Assembly (NCBI RefSeq): GCF_001280015.1
Contig: NZ_LGDV01000221.1
Location: forward strand, 1-38,120
Source of the DNA: Streptomyces sp. MMG1121
GTDB lineage: Bacteria; Actinomycetota; Actinomycetes; Streptomycetales; Streptomycetaceae
Direction of reading: 5' to 3'
Length of the DNA stretch: 38,120 nt
Part shown: piece by piece, positions 7,854 through 14,065 of the stretch
Numbering within the stretch: the first letter of the stretch is position 1
Layout: each line of letters starts with the position of its first letter
Made by a program: the position numbers and the translations under genes
Notes under the pieces: generated by a model
The model's input: only the letters and a program-made list of their open reading frames with translations
Database searches by the model: none
Told to the model about the DNA's origin: nothing

Positions 7854-9926
7854 ATGACCATTGATCGGAAATTCCCTACGCCTGAGCCCCCGTTCAGCGG
7901 CAGCGCCGAGACGACCACCGGCGCCACCCGCCGTCGGTTCCTCCAGGGCTCCGGCGTCGCCGCCGGAACGCTGATGCTCGGCGGGACCATCGGGGCGGAC
8001 CCGGCGCACGCCGCTCCGGGACCGCAGTACGTCCTGCCGAAGGGTTTCAGGGGCACCATGTCCGACCTGAAGCATGTCGTGATCCTGATGCAGGAGAACC
8101 GGTCGACCGACCACTACTTCGGCGCGTTCCCCGGCATACGCGGCTTCAACGACAAGCAGGCGCTGCGGTTCCAGGACGGCAGCACGGTCTTCCAGCAGAA
8201 GGACGGCAAGGGCGCCGTAGTCACCCCGCAGGTCGATGACGGCGCCTGGGGCAACGACCATGGAGCCTGGGGCGATGTCGAGCACCGCAAGTGGGATCTT
8301 TGGGTCCAGCACAACGGCGCCAGCTGCATGAACCATCACAGCGACGCCTATATGGGCTTCTACCACTCGGTCGCCGCCCAGTACACGATCGCCGACCAGA
8401 ACTTCTGCTCCGAGTTCGGGCCGACCGACCCCAACCGAAAGTACCTGTGGAGCGGTACCGCCAACAGCGAGACGGGCAACACCGATGAGTCCAACTACTC
8501 CCGTCCCTGGACCACGGTGGCCGAACAGCTGCAGCAGGCCGGGATCGACTGGCGGCTGTACTCCGACAACAGCGGCAACGGGCGACAGGGGTACGTCAGC
8601 ACCTGGGTCGGTGACTACGGCGACAACGAGCTGAAGTACTTCAAGGGTTTCGACCCGGAGGGGTTGAGCGCCGACGACCCGAAGCTCCGGCCCGGCACCG
8701 GGCTGATCTGGCGCGGCAACGCCACATACTACTCCGGCATGACCGCGCCCAACGACGACACCGACGAGAACCTCGACGCGGTCCTCAAGGACTTCCACGA
8801 CGCCTGCCAGCCTGGCGCGGAGCACCCGCTGCCGGCGGTGTCCTGGATCGTCGCGCCGTACGGCTGGTCCGAGCACCCCGGTGCGGACACCCTGCACGGA
8901 GAGCGCTACACCAAGAAGGTGCTCGACATCCTGCAGAGCAACCCCGACATCTGGAACCACACCCTCTTCATCCTCAACTACGACGAGAACGACGGCAAGT
9001 TCGACCACGTGCTGCCGCCGTGGCCTGAGGCGGGCACGGCGCGCGAGTACGTCGGCGACTACCCGCTCGGCTTCGGTCCGCGTGTGCCGATGCTGCTGGT
9101 CTCGCCGTGGACCCGTGGCGGGTACGTCGCCTCCGAGGTCTTCGACCACACCTCGACGATCACGTTCCTGGAGGCCTGGGCGGCCCACCTGGGCAAGCCG
9201 TTCCGCTGTCCCAACATCAGCGACTGGCGGCGCTCGATCGCGGGTGACCTGACCAGTGCGATCGACTTCGCCCACCCGCAACCGGGGCCGGCCACGTTCC
9301 CGGACCCGCTCGCCGAACAGCCCGTGTCCATCACCGCCGGCCACATGAAGCCGCGTCCGCTGGGCTTCCACCCGCACGCGACGCTCTCGGAGGACCGCAC
9401 GTCGGGGACCGTCACCGCCAGGATGACCCTGTCCGGCGGCCCGGAGGACAAGGCCCTGAGCTTCCAGGTCTTCCCCGACAAGTACCAGGCGTTCTCCAGC
9501 ACGCCGTTCACCGTCGCCGCCCGCAAGCCGCGCGAGTACACCTGGGACGCCAACGCCACCGACGGCAAGTACGCGTTCTCCATCTACTCCAACGACGGCT
9601 TCGTGCGCTCCTTCGCCGGCCAGGTCGCACCTGCCGGAAAGCGGGACGGTGGACTCCCGCGCGTGGACGTGGACCTCCTGAAGGGCGACGGCCGGCGGCA
9701 CGAGGCCCAGGTGAAGCTCACGCTGCGCAACGACGGCAGCGAGCCGGTGCGCTTCACGCTCGCCGCTCACGACTTCCTCGGTCGTACCCAGGAGGTCTCG
9801 GTGGACGGGGGGAGGGCGAAGGCCGTCATGTGGCCGACGCAGGAGGGCTACTACGACGTGGTCGTCACGGTCGACACGGACACCACCTGGACGCAGCGGT
9901 ACGCCGGCCGGATCACCACCGCCTGA
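7854..9926 (+). CDS. plcC: phosphocholine-specific phospholipase C, Tat-exported
   Basis: The product is 690 residues. The ATG at 7854 (MTIDRKFPTPEPPF) has GGAG 6 bases before it; an in-frame ATG at 7809 is rejected because the intervening sequence is not coding-like. A twin-arginine signal (ATRRRFLQGSGVAAG, residues 24-38, cleaved near AHA) directs folded export. The phosphoesterase domain (about 68-490) begins with KHVVILMQENRSTDHYFGAF, which holds the Glu-Asn metal and nucleophile site, and ends with GPRVPMLLVSPWTRGG. Two C-terminal beta domains of the DUF756 type follow (about 500-595 and 605-690). The enzyme should release phosphocholine from phosphatidylcholine or sphingomyelin outside the cell. 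It is monocistronic, with a strong terminator 28 bases after the stop. Symbol given by family. Confidence 0.92.
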   Translation: MTIDRKFPTPEPPFSGSAETTTGATRRRFLQGSGVAAGTLMLGGTIGADPAHAAPGPQYVLPKGFRGTMSDLKHVVILMQENRSTDHYFGAFPGIRGFNDKQALRFQDGSTVFQQKDGKGAVVTPQVDDGAWGNDHGAWGDVEHRKWDLWVQHNGASCMNHHSDAYMGFYHSVAAQYTIADQNFCSEFGPTDPNRKYLWSGTANSETGNTDESNYSRPWTTVAEQLQQAGIDWRLYSDNSGNGRQGYVSTWVGDYGDNELKYFKGFDPEGLSADDPKLRPGTGLIWRGNATYYSGMTAPNDDTDENLDAVLKDFHDACQPGAEHPLPAVSWIVAPYGWSEHPGADTLHGERYTKKVLDILQSNPDIWNHTLFILNYDENDGKFDHVLPPWPEAGTAREYVGDYPLGFGPRVPMLLVSPWTRGGYVASEVFDHTSTITFLEAWAAHLGKPFRCPNISDWRRSIAGDLTSAIDFAHPQPGPATFPDPLAEQPVSITAGHMKPRPLGFHPHATLSEDRTSGTVTARMTLSGGPEDKALSFQVFPDKYQAFSSTPFTVAARKPREYTWDANATDGKYAFSIYSNDGFVRSFAGQVAPAGKRDGGLPRVDVDLLKGDGRRHEAQVKLTLRNDGSEPVRFTLAAHDFLGRTQEVSVDGGRAKAVMWPTQEGYYDVVVTVDTDTTWTQRYAGRITTA

Positions 9927-9953
9927 AGGGACTGATCGGCCATGGAATGGGTG

Positions 9954-9982
9954 GCGACCGCGGCCGTCCTGGCCGCGGTCGC
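9954..9982 (+). terminator. 12-bp hairpin terminator after phospholipase C
   Basis: GCGACCGCGGCC (9954-9965), loop GTCCT, GGCCGCGGTCGC (9971-9982): a perfect 12-pair GC stem with a 5-base loop, 28 bases after the stop. This is typical of Streptomyces terminators that lack a T-run. Confidence 0.8.
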
Positions 9983-10169
9983 CACAGTGCTCCGGTACGA
10001 GTCGTGGCCCAGGTGGGAGCCACGCTCCATGACCCGCGTCCGCTGCGTGGCGCCCACCCGTCAGCGCACCGTTCCCACTGAGAGCCGGCCGACGGACGCG
10101 ATCCGCGCGTCCCCGCCCTCCGGGTCGTCGGCGTCCCACTCAGGGCTCCTGCAACCGCGGTTACGGATG

Positions 10170-10436
10170 TCAGCGGGAGGAAACCGCGGCGGGTACGCAG
10201 GCCATCGCGACTGAGGGATTCTCGGAGCCGAGCCCGAGGGTGGCGAGCGGCCCCGGTGGTTGCTCGATCGTTCGGCACGCGCTCAACATCGTCGACCCAC
10301 GATGAGAGGTGGCGGGCGCGAAGACCACGCCACCGGTCGCGGCGGCGCCACCGCTATCGGCGGCCCAAGCAGCAGGAGCCTGGCCGGCTCCCGCGAGCAC
10401 CAGGGCGATGATGACGGTTCGGGTGAGTTCACGCAT
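10170..10436 (-). CDS. small secreted protein, hypothetical
   Basis: Eighty-eight residues starting at the ATG at 10436: MRELTRTVIIALVLAGAGQA followed by PAAWA is a convincing Sec signal. The mature part is about 60 residues, Ala/Gly/Ser-rich with two cysteines and no known domain. No ribosome site is evident. The end of this frame overlaps, in another minus-strand frame, a twin-arginine-like segment (RTRRGFLPLTSVTAVAGALS), so one of the two readings must be accidental or decayed. Confidence that this is an expressed gene is moderate to low. Confidence 0.4.
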   Translation of the reverse strand: MRELTRTVIIALVLAGAGQAPAAWAADSGGAAATGGVVFAPATSHRGSTMLSACRTIEQPPGPLATLGLGSENPSVAMACVPAAVSSR

Positions 10437-10624
10437 GCTCGTACTCGCGCTAACGAGCGTGATCATCCGAGGCTGTGCAGCAGGCACTCAGTGAACTGCC
10501 CATCCGTTCACCCGAAGCGCCCGGTCCGCCAATTCAAGCGCGTACTCGCCGACTGAGGCGCTCGGTCACAGGACTGGTGACCAAGCGCTTCGGCTGGCCA
10601 CTCCGAGCGTCACAGTTGGCCGAG

Positions 10625-11005
10625 TCAGTCATGGAAACGACGGCGGGCGGCTTCGATGTCACCGAGGTACCGGCGGGTCCAGCCGCACATTCCGTCGACC
10701 GTCGCCCGCAGGGCCTGACCCGGCTCGGTGAGGGTGTATTCGACCCGTGGCGGCACGGTGGGATACACGGTGCGCTCGACCAGGCCGTTGCGCTCCAGCA
10801 TGCGCAGGTTCTGGGTGAGCATCTTGTGGCTGATGCCCTCGATCTCGTTCCGCAGCTCGCTGAAGCGCAGTGTGCGGTCACCGAGAACCTCGACGATCAG
10901 GAACGCCCACTTGTTGGCGACGTCCGAGAAGATCTCCCGCGCCAAGGAGTCCACGCGCGCCAGGTCCGCATCTTCGGGCGAGCCCGTGAACTGCTTGGTC
11001 ACCAT
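10625..11005 (-). CDS. HxlR-family winged-helix transcriptional regulator
   Basis: The product is 126 residues starting at the ATG at 11005. After a short N-terminus, the HxlR core reads VANKWAFLIVEVLGDRTLRF SEL in place of the usual GxKWxxLILxxLxxGxxRFxEL. It continues with GISHKMLTQNLRMLERNGLV (recognition helix and linker) and VEYTLTEPGQAL (wing). The family is DNA-binding, often sensing aldehydes or redox stress, and commonly controls the divergent neighbour. Here that is the ridA-type gene at 11148, with 142 bases between the starts. The usual N-terminal redox cysteine is not present (only CGW near the C-terminus), so the signal is unclear. Confidence 0.9.
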   Translation of the reverse strand: MVTKQFTGSPEDADLARVDSLAREIFSDVANKWAFLIVEVLGDRTLRFSELRNEIEGISHKMLTQNLRMLERNGLVERTVYPTVPPRVEYTLTEPGQALRATVDGMCGWTRRYLGDIEAARRRFHD

Positions 11006-11013
11006 CAGGTTCT

Positions 11014-11024
11014 CCAGTCACTGG
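11014..11024. promoter_or_regulatory. short inverted repeat in the hxlR/ridA intergenic region
   Basis: CCAGT-C-ACTGG lies 9 bases before the hxlR start. A second weaker dyad (GGTT...AACC, 11062-11076) lies further towards ridA. Either could be an HxlR operator; this is inference from position and symmetry. Confidence 0.35.
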
Positions 11025-11147
11025 AAAGTGCGTTCTTCCACGTCAGCGCTCACTCTCCTACGGTTTCTCAGTAACCACAAGAGACCACGGGTGCCCTGAC
11101 TGGATGGAAACGCGGTCACGGGCGTTCATGAAAAGGAGGCGGGCAGC

Positions 11148-11555
11148 ATGGCCATCACCCTGGTGAACCCCGGTGGATTGCCCGAGACCGATGTCTACCG
11201 GCAGGTGTCGATCGCGTCCGGGACGAAGCTGGTCTTCGTCGCCGGGCAGGTCGCCTGGGGCGCGGAGGGGAGCACGGTCGGCGAAGGCGACCTCGCCGCG
11301 CAGGTCGAGCAGTGCTACCTCAACATCGGCACCGCCCTGGCCGAGGTCGGCGGCTCCTTCGGCGACGTGGCGAAACTGACCTTCTACGTCGTCGACTGGG
11401 CCCCCGACAAGATGCCCCTGCTCCTGGAGGGTGTCTCCCGGGCCGCCGCGAAGCTGGGAGTCACCCCGATACCGCCGGCCACTCTGATAGGCGTCGCGGC
11501 ACTGGACGTCCCCGACCACCTGGTCGAGATCGACGCCACCGCCATCCTGGACTGA
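11148..11555 (+). CDS. RidA family protein (enamine/imine deaminase-like, YjgF/YER057c)
   Basis: The product is 135 residues with AAAAGGAGG as ribosome site. The fold signature is clear: VNPGGLPETDVYRQVSIASG, LVFVAGQVAW, DLAAQVEQCYLNIGTALAEV and KLTFYVVDW, ending IPPATLIGVAAL DVPDHLVEIDATAI. RidA proteins form trimers and hydrolyse reactive enamines or imines to ketones and ammonia. The Arg that binds the carboxylate in true RidA (xxRxA/G...) appears replaced in IPPATLIGV, so this is probably one of the divergent Rid subfamilies with an unknown substrate. Divergence from hxlR suggests stress-dependent control. Confidence 0.88.
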   Translation: MAITLVNPGGLPETDVYRQVSIASGTKLVFVAGQVAWGAEGSTVGEGDLAAQVEQCYLNIGTALAEVGGSFGDVAKLTFYVVDWAPDKMPLLLEGVSRAAAKLGVTPIPPATLIGVAALDVPDHLVEIDATAILD

Positions 11556-11654
11556 ACAGTCCCTCCTCCTGGCAGCGCAGTACAAGGGGTCACCTGGCCC
11601 CACGCGTGGCCGAGCACAGCCACTATGGAGTCGCTCCTGGCAGGGGACAAGGAC

Positions 11655-11823
11655 GCCTTCGCCTCGCCGCCGTCGTAGCCCTCACCGACACCGGCGGTGA
11701 CGGGCCGGCCGGCTGGGCGAGGCTCACGAACACGACCTCACTGCCGCGACCGACGGGCTCGGCGAGGCGGAACGCACCACCGTGGGGACCGTACTGCCTG
11801 CTTCCTTCCGTAAGTCCGAGTAA
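11655..11823 (+). pseudogene. MarR-type regulator relic (wing and C-terminal helix)
   Basis: One frame reads AAVVALTDTGGDG, matching the end of the MarR wing (RxVxLTDxGRxxV). After a one-base shift the other reads GEAHEHDLTAATDGLGEAER with TTVGTVL, matching the C-terminal dimer helix. The DNA-recognition helix is missing. The match is short, so confidence is modest. Confidence 0.4.
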
Positions 11824-11851
11824 GTCGGCGACCGGCCTGGCACGGTCTCTC

Positions 11852-13213
11852 TCACCATGTCCAGCCGTGGCCGCCGCTGTTGTGGGACAGGGCCAGGACA
11901 GCGGTGGCTACGGTGAGGTACTGGGTCGGGCGGCCCTGACTGAAAAGGGCAGCCAGGGCCCAGGCGAGAGCCGTGTACCACGGCATCGACCACGGTGCCG
12001 CGAGGACCCAGGCGAAGGCCAGCGCGAACGGCAGGGCGCCGACAGCGGGCGCGTCCGGGGCGACGCGGCGCCGGAGCACCCAGGCCAGCGCGAGCATGAC
12101 CAGCGGCCACAGAACGCTGACGATCGTCGCAGCGGTGTGAGGGCCCAGGGCCGCGGTGCCGTACTGGTCGAAGACCGCCCACAAGGAGGGCGTGGAGACC
12201 AGTCGGGAGGCGGCGGAGAGCGGGACCAGCGCGTGCGCGCCGTAGGCTCCGTAGAACGCGGCCAGGGTCAGCGCTGCCGCGCATGCCTGCCGGGCAGCCG
12301 GTCGCCAGGTGCCCGAACGCAACAGCGGCCAGACCAGCGCGACACCGAACAGGCAGGCACTGATCTTCACGCCACAGGCAAGACCGACCAGCCCTCCCAC
12401 GATCACGTCGTGGTGCCACCGGGTCGTCCTGCGGGCGAGGTGCATCGCGCACACGGCCAGGCCCGCCACGAGGGTGTCCAGGTGCCCGCCCGCGACCAGA
12501 ATGCCGATCAGCAGCGGGTTGACGCTCCACAGCAGGCCCGCGCGGACCGGATCGTCGGCGGTACGCAGCAGCAGGTACCCGGTACCCACGAAGACCGCGG
12601 CGTTCGCGAGCATCAGCGCCCATATCGTCAGCCACGGCCGCTCCTGGCCGATGAATGCCGCGGCGCCCTGCCACCACGTCGCGACTGGCCCGTACACGGA
12701 AGGTGTGTTCCGCCACCCCTCGCTCACCAGGTGGGCGTACGCGCCGCCCAGCCGGGCGGGGGTGATCACGTACGGGTCACCGCCGAGCGCGGTGATACGT
12801 CCGTACGCGGCGTAGCTGGCCATGTCGGAGGAGCCGACCGGCGTGAGGTTGGCGGCGACGAGCGCGGCCAGCGCGCCGAGCCGGAACACGAGCCGGGCAT
12901 CGGGTCTCCAGCCCCGCTCATGGGCCTTGAGCATGCCCAGCGCGCCCCAGCACGACAGCATGATGGCCGCGACCGTGGCCGTCTGGGAGACGGTGCCCGG
13001 CATGGCAGGCAGTCGGAGCCAGGGGATCGGTGCCCGGAGCGTGTTGTGGTTCGGCGCGCTTGCGCCGACCAGAGCGAACAGCGCGATACCGGCCCCGGCC
13101 ATCCACACCGCTGGGCGCGGATTCGGCCGGTCGACGACCAACAGCTTCTGCGGGGGGATTCTCCGCATCGAGTCCGGGAGACGCAAAATCCACTCATTAT
13201 GGTTGGTCGTCAA
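11852..13213 (-). CDS. polyprenol-phosphate-dependent mannosyltransferase-like GT-C membrane protein
   Basis: The product is 453 residues with about ten to twelve transmembrane segments. The start chosen is TTG at 13213, with CGGAGA 7 bases upstream; the ATG giving MRRIPPQKLL is an alternative. The first outside loop carries TPVGSSDMASYAAYGRITAL with Asp130, the catalytic-Asp position of GT-C enzymes. It is followed by GGDPY and later SVYGPVATWW, as in the MptA/MptB alpha-mannosyltransferases of actinobacteria. These add mannose from polyprenyl-phosphate-mannose to lipid-linked glycans at the outer face of the membrane. It lies 112 bases downstream of blaI on the same strand and may be co-transcribed, which would place it in an envelope-stress unit with the divergent PBP. 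Confidence 0.82.
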   Translation of the reverse strand: MTTNHNEWILRLPDSMRRIPPQKLLVVDRPNPRPAVWMAGAGIALFALVGASAPNHNTLRAPIPWLRLPAMPGTVSQTATVAAIMLSCWGALGMLKAHERGWRPDARLVFRLGALAALVAANLTPVGSSDMASYAAYGRITALGGDPYVITPARLGGAYAHLVSEGWRNTPSVYGPVATWWQGAAAFIGQERPWLTIWALMLANAAVFVGTGYLLLRTADDPVRAGLLWSVNPLLIGILVAGGHLDTLVAGLAVCAMHLARRTTRWHHDVIVGGLVGLACGVKISACLFGVALVWPLLRSGTWRPAARQACAAALTLAAFYGAYGAHALVPLSAASRLVSTPSLWAVFDQYGTAALGPHTAATIVSVLWPLVMLALAWVLRRRVAPDAPAVGALPFALAFAWVLAAPWSMPWYTALAWALAALFSQGRPTQYLTVATAVLALSHNSGGHGWTW

Positions 13214-13325
13214 CGTCGATCTCCGGGTGTTGCTTCAGCTCGCGGCGAGGACTGTCGTGACGATCTTGCTCGCGAATATGTGGCTTCTGTCGCGTCGGGC
13301 ACCACGGTGGCCGCCACATCGCCGC

Positions 13326-13709
13326 TCACCGCTCCTCCGGGGCTGTGCCCGGCAACTGCCGCCGCATCGGCCCTTCGTCCGTGGCGGGCGGCTCGTCGAC
13401 GGACCGGGCGAGCACGGCCTCGCGGTCCGGATCGGACTCCGGCGTCTGGTGCATCCGGCGAGCGGTCACGCCCCGGGCGTCTGTCGCCGGCGCGTTCGCG
13501 TACGAGCGCCCCTGCTCGGTCCGGGGCGGTACTCCATCGCCGGGCATCCGGGGCAGCGCGGTCGTCACCCTGCTGTGTGCGACGTCGTCGCCCAGGCTGC
13601 GCAGCAGCTCGACGGCGGGCGGCGCCCGGCGGGCGGACCGCAGCAGGGCAAGGACCTCGGCCCCCGCGGCGCCCGGCCGCCGCCTACGGGCAGCGGGACC
13701 GGAGTTCAC
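13326..13709 (-). CDS. BlaI/MecI/CopY-family transcriptional repressor, possibly drifting
   Basis: The product is 127 residues starting at GTG 13709, with an AAGGA site about 10 bases upstream. The winged-helix pattern GAAGAEVLALLRSA, LGDDVAHSRVTTALPRM, EQGRSYANAPATDARGVTAR and RMHQTPESDPDREAVLARSV matches the short BlaI proteins of Streptomyces. Several positions normally Leu are Pro here (ALPRMPGDGVP, VDEPPA), a pattern of T-to-C changes that suggests weakened selection; it may be poorly functional. BlaI binds TACA/TGTA dyads and is cleaved by the membrane sensor BlaR1. No BlaR1 (M56 peptidase) gene is in the window. A perfect dyad lies just upstream of this gene. Confidence 0.8.
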   Translation of the reverse strand: MNSGPAARRRRPGAAGAEVLALLRSARRAPPAVELLRSLGDDVAHSRVTTALPRMPGDGVPPRTEQGRSYANAPATDARGVTARRMHQTPESDPDREAVLARSVDEPPATDEGPMRRQLPGTAPEER

Positions 13710-13732
13710 GCGTTGGTATCCTTCCCTTCACC

Positions 13733-13751
13733 GTCTACAGACCATGTAGAC
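13733..13751. promoter_or_regulatory. BlaI-type operator in front of the blaI-like gene
   Basis: GTCTACA-GACCA-TGTAGAC is a perfect 7-bp inverted repeat holding TACA...TGTA, the BlaI/MecI recognition core. It is 24 bases upstream of the repressor start, fitting autoregulation. Confidence 0.6.
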
Positions 13752-14065
13752 CTCAGTATGCCGCCGAGTGTGCCATGCCCTCCCGTGCACCACGCAACCC
13801 GGCATGCGGCTCCCCGGTAGTACTGTCACGGGCTCGGCACCGGTCGCCACCGCCATGCGCGGTGCGGTCCGAGAGTCTGGAGGAGAGCACCCTGACCGGA
13901 CCGGCAGCGTCAGGCTCAGGTCTGGTGCGGTCGGTGTCCGGTAGGCTCCCGCGCTCGCGTCCCGCGCGATCCTCCGCCGTGAGTTTTCGGGCGGGGCGGT
14001 TGTCGGCGTATTGCGAGCCCGACCTACTCTTACAACTTGTAGGAGATGGCTGAGGAGTGGCGAGT
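13752..14065. other. intergenic region between blaI-like gene and class A PBP
   Basis: About 314 bases with no convincing gene. It should hold the divergent promoters. A TACA/TGTA dyad sits at 14031-14041. Confidence 0.5.
14031..14041. promoter_or_regulatory. second BlaI-type dyad, in front of the PBP
   Basis: TACAA-C-TTGTA is perfect over 5 bp on each side. It ends 24 bases before the ATG of the penicillin-binding protein and shares TACA/TGTA with the site at 13733. The spacing differs (3 against 5 bases between the cores), so binding by the same repressor is plausible but not shown. Confidence 0.5.

Noticed and set aside
9942..10016. Small plus-strand ORF MEWVATAAVLAAVATVLRYE
   Set aside because: Its hydrophobic repeat is produced by the perfect terminator hairpin of the phospholipase gene.
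7785..10139. Very long minus-strand open frame (784 codons) across the phospholipase gene
   Set aside because: It is antisense to a clear phospholipase C and has a repetitive Val/Gly/Arg composition without any domain; it is a by-product of GC-rich codon use.
11312..14053. Plus-strand open frame of 913 codons
   Set aside because: It is antisense to the mannosyltransferase and blaI-like genes, is Arg/Gln/Gly-rich with no domain and no start signal.
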